From: Streptantibioticus ferralitis
GTDB taxonomy: Bacteria > Actinomycetota > Actinomycetes > Streptomycetales > Streptomycetaceae
Length of the DNA stretch: 64,000 nucleotides
Direction: 5' to 3'
Assembly: GCF_029223525.1 (NCBI RefSeq)
Contig: NZ_JARHTQ010000002.1
Span: 549,013 to 613,012 of the forward strand
The first letter of the stretch is position 1. Every line of letters begins with the position of its first letter. The notes beneath the pieces are model-generated. The model was not told the DNA's origin, searched no databases, and saw only the letters and a program-made list of their open reading frames with translations. Below are positions 24,701 to 33,394 of this stretch, piece by piece. A program made the translations under genes and the position numbers.

Positions 24701-26513
24701 CGGGGAAGAGGAACGCGACCCGCCCGCGCCCCGGACCGGCCGAGGCGGCGTTCAACAGTGGCCGCGGCGCGAACCACACGCCGCCCCGCCCGCGCAGGGC
24801 CCGCCCCCTGGACACCGCACGGCGAGCCAACTCCAGCCGCTTCGCCGTCGGATCGACGACCGCCACCCGGCAGCGCGGCGCGGGACCGCCTTGGTCCGGC
24901 AGGCCCGCGGCCAATACCGCGGAGTCATCGGCCCCCAGCAGAGCGGCCAGTTGGTCCGGCCCGTCGGCGCTCAGCCGCAGCACCCGCTCGGGTTCGGCGA
25001 CCACCGCGGCGGCCCGGCCGGAGCCCACCGGCGCAGTCGCCGCGGGCAGTACGGGGGAGGGGCCGCCGCCCGAAGCCTGCTCCAACACCACATGGGCGTT
25101 GATCCCGCCGAAGCCGAAGGCGTTCACCCCGGCGCGACGCGGCTCCCAGCCACCGCCGGTCTCCCAGGGCTCCGCCGCGCCGACGGTGCGGAACCGGGTA
25201 CGGCCCAGCGCCGGGTGCGGGTCGTCGCAGTGCAGCGTCGGCAGCAGCACCCCGTGGTGCACGGCCAGCGCCGCCTTGACCAGCGCGGCGACACCGGCGG
25301 CCGGCATGGCGTGGCCGATCATCGACTTCACCGAGCCGAGCACCGCCCGCTCGCCCCGGGCTGTCGCCGGGCCGAACACCTCGGCCAGCGTGGCCAGTTC
25401 GGCGGCGTCCCCGGCCGGGGTAGCGGTGCCGTGGGCCTCCAGCAGGCCGAGGGCGCCGGGCGCCGTCGGGTCGAGACCCGCCATCCGCCACGCCGCTCGC
25501 ACCGCCCGGCTCTGGCCGCCTGGATCCGGACTTGCCAGCCCGGCCGCCCGGCCGTCGCCGGCCACACCGGTGCCGCGGATCACCGCGTAGATCCGGTCGT
25601 CGTCGCGCTCGGCGTCGGCGAGCCTCTTGAGTACGACCACGCCGGTGCCCTCACCGATCAGGATGCCGTCGGCGCCCCGATGGAACGGGCGGATCCGCTG
25701 GCTCGGGGAGAGCGCCCGCAACTGCGTGAAGACGCTCCACAGCGTGACGTCGTGGCAGTGGTGTACCCCGCCCGCCAGCACCGCGTCGCAGCGGCCCGTC
25801 ATCAGCTCACCGACCGCATGGTCCACCGCGACCAGTGAGGAGGCGCAGGCGGCATCCACCGTGAACGCCGGGCCGCGCAGGTCGAGCCGGTTGGCCAGCC
25901 GTGAGGCGGCCAGGTTGGGCACCATCCCGATCGCCGACTCCGGACGGTCAGGGCCCAGCCGGTCGATGAAAGCCCGGCGCACCCGATCTAATTGACGTAG
26001 CGTCAGCTCCGGGAGCAGCTCGCCGAGGGTGCGCACCACCTGATGGGCATTGCGCACCCGCTGGTCGAGCCGGACCAGACCGGACGTCGCGTAGCCGCCC
26101 CGGCCCAGCACCACCCCGACGCGGTCACGATCCGGTAGCCGGTCGGGGCCGCCCGCGTCGGCTATGGCGGCGGAGGCGACCTGGAGTGCGATCAGCTGGT
26201 CCGGCTCGGTCCCGGCCACCGAGCTGGGCATGAGGCCGAACCGGGTCGGCTGCACCTCGGCCAACTCGTCCACGAAACCGCCGCGTCGGCAGTAGAACCG
26301 GTCCGGCACCGGGGGTCCGGACGCCGCGTCCGGGTCGTAGTACTCGGCGTCCCAGCGTCCTTCGGGGACGTCCGTGATCGCGTCGACCCCGCCGACCAGG
26401 TTCCGCCAGTACGTCGCCAGGTCCGGGGCGCCCGGTAGCAGCACCGCCATGCCCACCAGGGCCACCGCCGGCGGCTGACTTGTCGTCGCATTCGCGGTCA
26501 TCGGTGTCGTCAC
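21792..26513 (-). CDS. Iterative lipid/polyketide synthase KS-AT-DH-PPTase (lipid operon gene 2)
   Basis: 1573 aa. KS (about 15-450) has all three catalytic residues: DAACASS Cys near 223, EAHGTATPAG His, and IGHAMPAAG His, so it is not a chain-length-factor-like KS. AT (about 595-900) has GHSVGEW with Ser near 673 and GFHTPML. An Ala/Pro linker leads to a double-hotdog DH: LLDHCFF with His near 1069 and LLDNIGQLLG with Asp near 1225. The C-terminus (from about 1330) is a Sfp/AcpS-type 4'-phosphopantetheinyl transferase with GIGIDVEEV and FWAAKEAVAKAEGTGL. The GTG start at 26513 overlaps the previous stop (GTGA); the internal ATG at 26501 is an alternative. There is no ACP inside, so it must use the carrier of gene 1 or gene 3. 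Resembles PfaB/PfaC and glycolipid synthase parts, fused differently. Confidence 0.9.
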   Translation of the reverse strand: MTTPMTANATTSQPPAVALVGMAVLLPGAPDLATYWRNLVGGVDAITDVPEGRWDAEYYDPDAASGPPVPDRFYCRRGGFVDELAEVQPTRFGLMPSSVAGTEPDQLIALQVASAAIADAGGPDRLPDRDRVGVVLGRGGYATSGLVRLDQRVRNAHQVVRTLGELLPELTLRQLDRVRRAFIDRLGPDRPESAIGMVPNLAASRLANRLDLRGPAFTVDAACASSLVAVDHAVGELMTGRCDAVLAGGVHHCHDVTLWSVFTQLRALSPSQRIRPFHRGADGILIGEGTGVVVLKRLADAERDDDRIYAVIRGTGVAGDGRAAGLASPDPGGQSRAVRAAWRMAGLDPTAPGALGLLEAHGTATPAGDAAELATLAEVFGPATARGERAVLGSVKSMIGHAMPAAGVAALVKAALAVHHGVLLPTLHCDDPHPALGRTRFRTVGAAEPWETGGGWEPRRAGVNAFGFGGINAHVVLEQASGGGPSPVLPAATAPVGSGRAAAVVAEPERVLRLSADGPDQLAALLGADDSAVLAAGLPDQGGPAPRCRVAVVDPTAKRLELARRAVSRGRALRGRGGVWFAPRPLLNAASAGPGRGRVAFLFPGLEGEFAPRVDDVATHFGLPRPGPVDDPSGSAAPVGDVGRHGAAVVVVGRLLDAALRRIGVAPDAVAGHSVGEWTAMGVGGLYRGVAVDSFLESFDPDALRVPGLAFAALGAGAERVLDALAVVDGMSDVVLSHDNAPQQSIVCGPEEPVADLVGWFRARGVLGRLLPFRSGFHTPMLAPYLAPIRQVADRFEVHEPSVPVWSATTAAPFPSDEAEVRTLFLRHLLETVRFRPLVEALYAAGFRAFVQMGAGQLGSLVGDTLQDREHLVVAANSPHRDGLPQLRRVAAAMWAEGAEPDHAALLPARGGASAAAPVPPGRSHPAVPLDLGGALISLDTTVLATLRAELAARPRTAHAPGTAAPEPQASPAAAADGRTRDLSALSDRFPPVAELDALLRDTERAVIELITASARTGVGAARPDPPAPPSDSTPSPPVRPPSRRADDASTTHTTRLHISTEAMPYLLDHCFFRQRPGWPDLADRWPVVPATTIVRHLMDAAERAVPARVAVGVCDLRFGQWVPAATPVDVEITLRAARCDRLAAAFGDSAHGTVELADRYPAPPTPWPVDQEVEHPPELTAARLYAERWLFHGPAFQGLTELTAVGDAHVRGVIRAPAAPGALLDNIGQLLGYWIAATRTERTIVFPVGMRQLRFFGPSPRPGTELHCHIRVTELTDTVLGADAQLRCGDAVWAEVLGWQDRRFDSYADTRPVERRIELNTLSTPRPGGWVLLYERWRDLASRDLVMRRHLGSAERARYERLPPRGRRAWLLGRIAVKDAVRRWLWEQGEGPVFPAEIEVLNDPTGRPRVSGAHGRTLPGLDVSLAHRGGAAVAIVWPARSGGPGIGIDVEEVAERPTQTLRVAFGPAERELLAARQAADGGTDELWFTRFWAAKEAVAKAEGTGLRGRPRQFAVVAAAPSTLLVTVAGPGGPRTHRVRCAEVGGPPGGPGRDYVVAWTTDESENPEGTAAK

Positions 26514-29500
26514 CGGCCTGACGCCGTGTAGACCACCGACCGGGTCGACGGCTCGCCCCAGGCCAGTTCCCGCAGCAGCGCCAGCGAGCCCGCGCCTGGG
26601 TCGATCAGCTTGACGCCCCGCTGGAGGTAGTCCAGGGCCAACTCCGCCGAAACCATTCCGCCATGCGGGCCGGACGGCGCCCACGGCCCCCAGTGCACGG
26701 TCAGCACCCGGCGCCCCGTGCGTTCCGCCCAGCGGGCGCCGAGTTCCTCCAACGCGTCGTTGGCCGCCGCGTAGTCGGCCTGGCCACGGTTGCCCAGAGC
26801 GGCGGCGATGCTGCCGAAGAGCACCGTGAACTTTGGCTGAGTGGGCAACCCGGCCAGTACGTCCAGCAGCGCCCGGGCGCCGTCCGCCTTGACGCCGTAG
26901 ACCCGCCGGAAGGACTCCGGATCCTTCTGCGCGAACATCTTGTCCTCGATCACGCCCGCCGCGAAGACGACGCCGTCCAGCCGTCCGTATTCGGCGTGGA
27001 CCTCCTTGACCGCCTGCCGCAGCGCCGCCGCGTCGGTCACGTCCACCACGTGGTGGCGGGCCCGCGAACCCAGCGCGGACAACTCGTCGAGTGTCGCCGC
27101 GACTTCACGCCCGGCCAGCAGCCTGGACGCGGTCCGGTCGATGTCCGGCAGCGGCACGCCCTGCCGGGCGAGTGCGGACCGCAGCGCCGGACGGTCGTGG
27201 GCGGCCGCCGTCACCGGGTCCTCGGGGCCGTCCGGTGGCGCGGTGCGGCCCAGCAGTTCCAGGCGGCAGCGGGCGGCTGCCGCGAGCGCCGCCGCGAACC
27301 GCGCGGTGATGCCGCGCGCCCCGCCGACCAGCAGCACCACGGCGTCCCGGTCGAGTCCCAGCGCGGTGGCCTCCGCCGTACCGTCGTCGGCGGGCCCCGC
27401 CCCCGTGCTGCCCAGGATCCCGAGGCCGGATTCCACCAGCGCCAAACCCTGCCGCCCGGCCGGGCCGTACCGCACCACCGGCGCGTCGTCGTCCGCCAGC
27501 AGCTCGCCGACCAGCGTGTCCACCGCGTCCGCGGCGGCCGCGACCTCGACCAGCCGGACCGAGACTTCCGGATACTCGCGGGCCAGGGTGCGAAACAGGC
27601 CGCGTAGTCCAACCGTCCGGCCGCTGCCCGACGTTGCCGTTCTGGCGGCGAGCAGCCACCGGGGGGAGCGGCCCAGTGCAGCCTGCAACGCGGGCACACA
27701 GCCCGGCAGCACCGGCGCCCCCCGCGGGGAGAGCGGATCCAGCAGCAGCACACCGTCCACCGGTTCGTCCGCCGTGGAGGACGTGTGCGAGGCGGGCAAG
27801 GCCAGCACCCGCGCACCGAGCGAGGCCAGCCGGGATGTCACGGCCTCGGCGATCCCACCGTCGTCCCCGCCCAGCAGCGCGAAGCACCTGCCCGCGAGCG
27901 CCTTCGGGGCTCTGGTGGGTTCGGACAGCGGTACCGTCGTGAACCGCAGCCGCACCGGTTCGTGTCCCGCGACGGCCGACCGCTCCCGCGCCGCCGTCTC
28001 GGCCGGCGCAGTCAACTCAGCCGATCGCGCGGCCTGTTGGCTCGGCGCCGCATCGTCCGGCCGTGCCGTGCCGGTCTCCTGCGCGGCCTGGGGACTTGGC
28101 ACGGTGTCGGCCGCCTCGGCTCCCGGACCCGTGAGCCGGGCGGTGAGCCAGGCCGCCAGGGCGGCGGCGGTACGGGCGCCGGAGAGCTCCTCCAACTCCT
28201 CGTCGCGCAGTGCGGCGAGCTCGGCGCCCGAGCCGTCTGCGAGTCGGCGGGCGAGCTGGCCGACGATCTCGGTGCGTTTGATGGAGTCGATGCTCAGGTC
28301 GGCCTCCAGATCGAGATCGGGCTCGATCATGTCGGCGGGGTAGCCGGTGCGTTCGCTGATCACCTCCACCACGGCGTGCAGCACGTCGTCCTGCCCGAGC
28401 ACCGGCGCGGACGCGGTCGCCGACTGCTCCTGCGGTGACTCGGAGGGTGGTTCGGGCAGCGGCGGAAGCGCAGCCGCCCGAACCACCGGCGGCTGCGGAA
28501 CGTCCGGGGCTGGATCCCCGCCGCCGAAGTAGCTCAGCAGCACGTCCCGCTGTGTCGCGATCAACTCCCTGCTGCTGCGCAGGAATTCCGACACCATGGC
28601 TTCCCTGGTCGGGCGATGGTCGTTGGCGCCCGGGCCCTGTTCCGCCGCCAGAGCCTCCGGTACGGGCCGGGCCGGTGCCAGCGCACCGGGCAGCAGTTCT
28701 CCGGAGGCGGTGCGCACCAGTTGCCCGTCCACTGTCCAGCCGGGCCGTCGTGGTCTGCCCGTCCGGCTCGCGTCCACCGCGTCACGACCACGGAACAGCT
28801 GCCCGGTCCGCACCGGCACTCCCGCGACGGCGAGTTCGGCCAAGGCGTCGAGGAAGCCGGGCACACCGCGCCGCCGCCGCTCGATCGGCACCGCACGGTG
28901 CGGCCTGTCGCCGAGCACCTCGCCCACCAGTGCGGTCAGCACCGACCCGGGACCCGCCTCGACGAACACCCGGGCGCCCGCCTCGTACATCGCCTCGATC
29001 TGTTCCAGGAAGCGCACCGGAGCGTCCATCTGCTCCGCGAGCCCGGCACACACCGCCGCCGGATCCGCCGGATAGCCGGCCGCCGTCCGGTTCGACCACA
29101 CCGGGAACTGCGGTGCCCGCACCTCGCGGCCGGCCAGCGCCTTGGCGAAGCGCTCGCCCGCGCCCGCGACCAGCGGGCTGTGGAAGGCGCACGCCACCGG
29201 CAGCCGCTTCACGCCGTACCCGGCCTCGCGCAGCAGCCGCATCGCGGTCGACACCCCATCCGTCGCGCCCGAGACCACCGTCTGCCGTGGCGCGTTGCGG
29301 TTCGCCACCACCACTCGCCCCCGTAGCGCGGCAGCCGCCAACACGCCCTCGACCTCATCGGCCGAGGCCTCCACCGCGGCCATCGCCCCGCGGTCCGTCC
29401 CCTCGCCGACCGCGTCCAGGACCGCCCGGGCCCGCTCGGCGCTGAGCATCGGCAGATCCTCGACCGCCAGCGCCCCCGCCACGCACAACGCCACCAGCTC

Positions 29501-32500
29501 GCCGTAGCTGTGGCCCGCGGCCATGTCCGGACGCACCCCCGCCATCCCCAGCAGGTCGTGCGCAGCCAGACCGGTCATGCCCAGCACTGGCTGAGCCACC
29601 CTGGTGTCAGTCACCGCGTCGCGCTGCTCCTCCCGCGCCTGAGGCGTGAAGGCCGCCGGGGGGTAGAGCACGTCCGCGTACGCCCGCCCCAGCCGCAGAT
29701 GCCGCTGGAGGACGGGGAACGCGGCGAACAACTCCGCGAACATCCCCGGGCGTTGGCTGCCCTGCCCGGGGAAGAGGAACGCCACCAAACCCGGGGTCGC
29801 GCCCTCCTCGGCCAGATACAGCCCCGCCGCCGGATCGTGCTCACCGGCCAGCGCCCGGCGCAGCAGCTCGGCCAACCCCGCGACATCACAGGCCACCACC
29901 GCGACCTGCGTGGGCCCGTGGCCCGCCTCCGCCCGTCGGGAGGCGGCCAGCGCCAGGTCCCGCAGCCGCCATGGCGTCCCGTCCGCCTCCACGAGCCGCA
30001 GCGACTCCGCCACCTTGCGCAGCGCCTTTTCCCGATCGGCCCCGCGGAAGGTGAACAGCTCGGCAGGCCACTCCTGGAGCCCGTGCTGCGGGGGCGGGCC
30101 GTCATGCCCCCGCAGCACGGCATGGAAGTTGGTACCGCCGAAGCCGAACGCGCTCACCCCGGCCACCCGTTCGCCCGGCGGCACCGGCCACGGCCTGACC
30201 CGCGTATGGAACACGAAGGGGCTGCCAGCGGAGCGCCACGCCGGGTTCGGCAGTGTCAGGTGCAGGGTCGGCGGCTTCACCCCGGTGTACAGCGCCAGCG
30301 CCGTCTTGATCAGGCCGGCCAGCCCCGCCGCGCACTTGGTGTGCCCGATCTGCGACTTCACCGACCCCAGCGAGCAACTTCCCGGCGGCGCCCCCGCCTC
30401 ATCGAACACCTCGGTCAGCGCGGCGAGTTCGGTACGGTCGCCGACCACCGTCCCGGTGCCGTGCGCCTCCAGCAGCCCCACCTCGGCCGGACCGACGCCG
30501 GCTGCGCGATACGCGCGATCCAACGCCGCCCGCTGCCCCTCGCGCCGCGGCGCGGTCAGGCCCAGCGAACGGCCGTCACTGGCGCTGCCCACTCCCTTGA
30601 CCACCGCGTAGACCCGGTCACCGTCCCGCTCCGCGTCCGCCAGCCGCTTCAGCACCAGGCAAGCCACCCCTTCGCCCAGGGCGATCCCGTCCGCCGACGC
30701 GTCGAACGGCCGGGACCGGCCGGACGGCGAGAGTGCGTGGGACGAGGCGAAGAGCAGATAGTCGTTGATCCCGTTGTGCAGGTCCGCGCTGCCGCACAGC
30801 GCCAGGTCGCTGCTTGCGGCGACCAGTTCCTTGCACGCCACGTCCAATGCCGCCAGCGAGGACGCGCACGCCGCGTCCACCGTGAAGTTGGCCCCGCCCA
30901 GGTCCAGCCGGTTGGCGATCCGCCCCGAGATGACATTGGCCAGCATGCCCGGGAACGAGTCCTCGGTGAGCTTCGGCAACTGCTCCGCGATCGCCTGCGG
31001 CACCTTCCCCAGAAAGGCCGGCAGCACGGCACCGAGCACCCCGGCGCTCGACAGGTCGCTGCCCGCCTCCGCCCCGAACACCACGCTGGTACGGGAACGG
31101 TCGAAGGCCCGGCCGCCGTCCTCGTACCCGGCGTCCGCCAGCGCCCGGCGCGCCGTCTCCAGCGCCAGCAACTGCACCGGCTCGATGCTGCCCAACGCGG
31201 ACGGCGGAATGCCGTAGCCCAGCGGGTCGAACGGGATCCGGGGCAGGAAGCCACCCCATTTGGACGGAGTGGTGCCGGGCCCGCCGTCCGGCGAGTAGTA
31301 CAGCGCCGGGTCCCAGCGCTCGGTGGGCACCTCGGTGATGGCATCCGTACCGGTCACCACGTTCGCCCAGAACGCGGGAGTGTCGGGAGCCTGCGGGAAC
31401 ATACACGCCATGCCGATCACCGCGATGTCCAGCGGCTTCGGCTCCGCGGGGGCGGCGGGGAGCAGGCCAAGCCGGTCGACCAGTTCCGTGGCCCTGTCGG
31501 CCAGGAACCCGGCTGCCCGGGTGCCGACCGCGGTATGCAACTCGGTCAGTGTGGTGGGGGCCGAGCGCAGCACGACCAGCTGCCCGGCCATGAACATGCC
31601 CCGCTCAAGCTGCTGTTGCTCGTCCACCTCGGCCAGCTCGCCGGCCACCCGGTCGATGCCCTTGCTGGCGATGCGCAGTCGGCCGAGGTTCAACCGCTCC
31701 AACCGCTCCCAGGCCTCCCGCTCCGGTGTCCCGTCCGCCCGCAGCCGCCTGCGGGCTTCGCGGAACTCCGCGGTGAAAGGGCTCGGGACACACCGCGTGA
31801 CATGCCCGGGCGCCGTCTGCAGCAGATCGGTGCCGCGCGCCGCCAGCACCTGCCGTTGGAACTGCGGACGTACCGCCCCGCAGGCCACCGCCTCTTCGGT
31901 GAACAGGTACGCCGTGCCCATCAGCAAGCCCGCCGCGCACCCCCGGCCGGCCAGCGGACCCGTCATCGCCGCTACCATCGCGGCCGAACGTTCGTCGTGC
32001 ACGCCCCCCGCGAACAGCAACTCCACCCCGGGACGGTCCGGCGCCGCGTCCAGGAACTCCTCAAGTACCCCCAACTGCGCCTCCCACAGCGGGAAGCTGT
32101 AGCGCGGTCCCACATGCCCGCCGCACTCCGCTCCCTCGAAGACGAACCTGCGAGCCCCGTCCTCCAGGAACTGCCGCAGAAGTCCCGGGGAGGGCACGTG
32201 CAGGAAGGTGCGGATCCCCCCCTCCTCCAACGCCCGTGCCTGCGACGGACGTCCGCCCGCGATCAGCGCGTGGCTGGGCCGCGCCGCCAGCACCTGTGCC
32301 AGCTGGGCGTTTCGCACATCCTCCGGCGCGAAGCCCAACATGCCGACTCCCCAGGGGAGTTCGCCGACCGCCTCACCCGTCCTGGCCAGCAGTGCCCGGG
32401 TCTGCGGGCGGTCGGCCAGCGCCAGCGCCACGAACGGCAGCGCACCCGCCGTGGCCACCGCCGCGGCGAATCCCGGCTGGTCGCTGACCCTGGTCATCGG

Positions 32501-33394
32501 TCCCTGCGCCACCGGCAGCCGGGTGCCAAGCGCGTCGCTCAGCGGGGTTCCCGGGCCGAGCGGTGCCGCCCCCCGCGCGGCCGCTCGCAGCCCGTCCAGT
32601 ACGGCTTCCCGCACGGCGCGAACCGCTCGCCCGGCCGTCCCATAGCGGTCGGCGAACCTGGCCGCCAGGAAGCCGTCCTGGCCGACGGCGAGCTGCCCGT
32701 CCCGAGGAGCGTTCGGCCCGCCGCGGCGCAGCACCCGGCAGCCGTCCACCAAGCTCGTCTCGGAGCCGTCCATACCGCGTACGGCCGCCGCGGTCTCGTC
32801 CGGCACCGCCGATTCGGCCAGCAACGCGAGCTGACTGTCCAGCACCACTCCGGCAGCGCCGCCGATCACCGCCGCCACCGCGGTACGCGGCCCGATACCA
32901 CCGCAGGCCCACACCGGTGCCTCGATCTCCGGTGCGCCCAGCAGCTGCTGCAACAGGACGAAGGTGCTCAACTCTCCAACGTGGCCACCGCTCTCGCCGC
33001 CGCGTGCGATCAGTCCATGGGCGCCCGCGCGAACGGCGGCTCGGGCCTGTTCCAGGTCGGTCACCTCGACCAGCAGGCGGTACTCGGTGGCGAGCGCGGC
33101 CGGGTCCCAGCCTGGGAGGTCCGCGGCCAGCACGACGGTGTGCGGGCCGGTGCCGTCGGCGCAGCGCAACTCCTCGGGTAAGGCCCGGCAGCCGGGGCCC
33201 GCCCGCACGCCGAACGGACCGGGAACCCAATCACGGAGTGCGGCCAGCTCCCTTCGCCACCGGTCGTCGCCGGATCCAAGGTCCAGAACGCCCAATGCGT
33301 TCGCACGGCACACGGCCGCGGCGAGCCCGGCGTCCGGTTCCTGGAACGGGGTGATTCCCATTACGATTTCGGCCAGTGGGGAGATCAGTCTCAT
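26510..33394 (-). CDS. Iterative lipid/polyketide synthase ER-ER-KS-AT-ACP-KR (lipid operon gene 1)
   Basis: 2294 aa. Two consecutive flavin-type enoyl-reductase barrels of the NMO/PfaD class come first (about 5-250 with GGESGGHVGE near 133; about 305-560 with GAECGGHVGP near 420). Then a helical linker; KS (about 655-1085, Cys near 843 in DAACASS, EAHGTGT, IGHTKCAAG); malonyl-type AT (about 1200-1500, GHSYGE, FHSP); one ACP (Ser near 1704 in LSIDSIKRTEI, the signature of Pfa carriers); and KR (about 2015-2294: VLLVGGARGI, Ser of FGSIA, ADYAAAN). True Pfa synthases have 5-9 tandem ACPs and a separate PfaD; here there is one ACP and the ER is N-terminal and doubled. With KR here and DH in gene 2 the pair has a full reducing cycle. 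Start chosen at MRLISPLAEIVMGITPF; SD is poor (GGACAG), and an ATG at 33481 in frame is the alternative. Confidence 0.9.
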   Translation of the reverse strand: MRLISPLAEIVMGITPFQEPDAGLAAAVCRANALGVLDLGSGDDRWRRELAALRDWVPGPFGVRAGPGCRALPEELRCADGTGPHTVVLAADLPGWDPAALATEYRLLVEVTDLEQARAAVRAGAHGLIARGGESGGHVGELSTFVLLQQLLGAPEIEAPVWACGGIGPRTAVAAVIGGAAGVVLDSQLALLAESAVPDETAAAVRGMDGSETSLVDGCRVLRRGGPNAPRDGQLAVGQDGFLAARFADRYGTAGRAVRAVREAVLDGLRAAARGAAPLGPGTPLSDALGTRLPVAQGPMTRVSDQPGFAAAVATAGALPFVALALADRPQTRALLARTGEAVGELPWGVGMLGFAPEDVRNAQLAQVLAARPSHALIAGGRPSQARALEEGGIRTFLHVPSPGLLRQFLEDGARRFVFEGAECGGHVGPRYSFPLWEAQLGVLEEFLDAAPDRPGVELLFAGGVHDERSAAMVAAMTGPLAGRGCAAGLLMGTAYLFTEEAVACGAVRPQFQRQVLAARGTDLLQTAPGHVTRCVPSPFTAEFREARRRLRADGTPEREAWERLERLNLGRLRIASKGIDRVAGELAEVDEQQQLERGMFMAGQLVVLRSAPTTLTELHTAVGTRAAGFLADRATELVDRLGLLPAAPAEPKPLDIAVIGMACMFPQAPDTPAFWANVVTGTDAITEVPTERWDPALYYSPDGGPGTTPSKWGGFLPRIPFDPLGYGIPPSALGSIEPVQLLALETARRALADAGYEDGGRAFDRSRTSVVFGAEAGSDLSSAGVLGAVLPAFLGKVPQAIAEQLPKLTEDSFPGMLANVISGRIANRLDLGGANFTVDAACASSLAALDVACKELVAASSDLALCGSADLHNGINDYLLFASSHALSPSGRSRPFDASADGIALGEGVACLVLKRLADAERDGDRVYAVVKGVGSASDGRSLGLTAPRREGQRAALDRAYRAAGVGPAEVGLLEAHGTGTVVGDRTELAALTEVFDEAGAPPGSCSLGSVKSQIGHTKCAAGLAGLIKTALALYTGVKPPTLHLTLPNPAWRSAGSPFVFHTRVRPWPVPPGERVAGVSAFGFGGTNFHAVLRGHDGPPPQHGLQEWPAELFTFRGADREKALRKVAESLRLVEADGTPWRLRDLALAASRRAEAGHGPTQVAVVACDVAGLAELLRRALAGEHDPAAGLYLAEEGATPGLVAFLFPGQGSQRPGMFAELFAAFPVLQRHLRLGRAYADVLYPPAAFTPQAREEQRDAVTDTRVAQPVLGMTGLAAHDLLGMAGVRPDMAAGHSYGELVALCVAGALAVEDLPMLSAERARAVLDAVGEGTDRGAMAAVEASADEVEGVLAAAALRGRVVVANRNAPRQTVVSGATDGVSTAMRLLREAGYGVKRLPVACAFHSPLVAGAGERFAKALAGREVRAPQFPVWSNRTAAGYPADPAAVCAGLAEQMDAPVRFLEQIEAMYEAGARVFVEAGPGSVLTALVGEVLGDRPHRAVPIERRRRGVPGFLDALAELAVAGVPVRTGQLFRGRDAVDASRTGRPRRPGWTVDGQLVRTASGELLPGALAPARPVPEALAAEQGPGANDHRPTREAMVSEFLRSSRELIATQRDVLLSYFGGGDPAPDVPQPPVVRAAALPPLPEPPSESPQEQSATASAPVLGQDDVLHAVVEVISERTGYPADMIEPDLDLEADLSIDSIKRTEIVGQLARRLADGSGAELAALRDEELEELSGARTAAALAAWLTARLTGPGAEAADTVPSPQAAQETGTARPDDAAPSQQAARSAELTAPAETAARERSAVAGHEPVRLRFTTVPLSEPTRAPKALAGRCFALLGGDDGGIAEAVTSRLASLGARVLALPASHTSSTADEPVDGVLLLDPLSPRGAPVLPGCVPALQAALGRSPRWLLAARTATSGSGRTVGLRGLFRTLAREYPEVSVRLVEVAAAADAVDTLVGELLADDDAPVVRYGPAGRQGLALVESGLGILGSTGAGPADDGTAEATALGLDRDAVVLLVGGARGITARFAAALAAAARCRLELLGRTAPPDGPEDPVTAAAHDRPALRSALARQGVPLPDIDRTASRLLAGREVAATLDELSALGSRARHHVVDVTDAAALRQAVKEVHAEYGRLDGVVFAAGVIEDKMFAQKDPESFRRVYGVKADGARALLDVLAGLPTQPKFTVLFGSIAAALGNRGQADYAAANDALEELGARWAERTGRRVLTVHWGPWAPSGPHGGMVSAELALDYLQRGVKLIDPGAGSLALLRELAWGEPSTRSVVYTASGR

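Noticed and set aside
26501..26684. Upstream in-frame extension of the second synthase
   Set aside because: Residues before the GTG at 26513 are Arg/Pro/Gly-rich and overlap the preceding KR coding region; the GTGA coupling fits the pattern of the whole operon.
29510..33181. 1223-codon plus-strand open frame opposite the lipid synthase
   Set aside because: Composition is typical of an antisense shadow (R, P, H, G, Q runs); the minus strand encodes continuous KS/AT/ER motifs.
18275..33394. Calling the operon an enediyne PKS or a classical PUFA synthase
   Set aside because: Enediyne PKSE are single proteins with a different domain order and companion genes; PUFA synthases need tandem ACPs and a CLF-like KS. 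Both KS here have full catalytic triads and there is one internal ACP.
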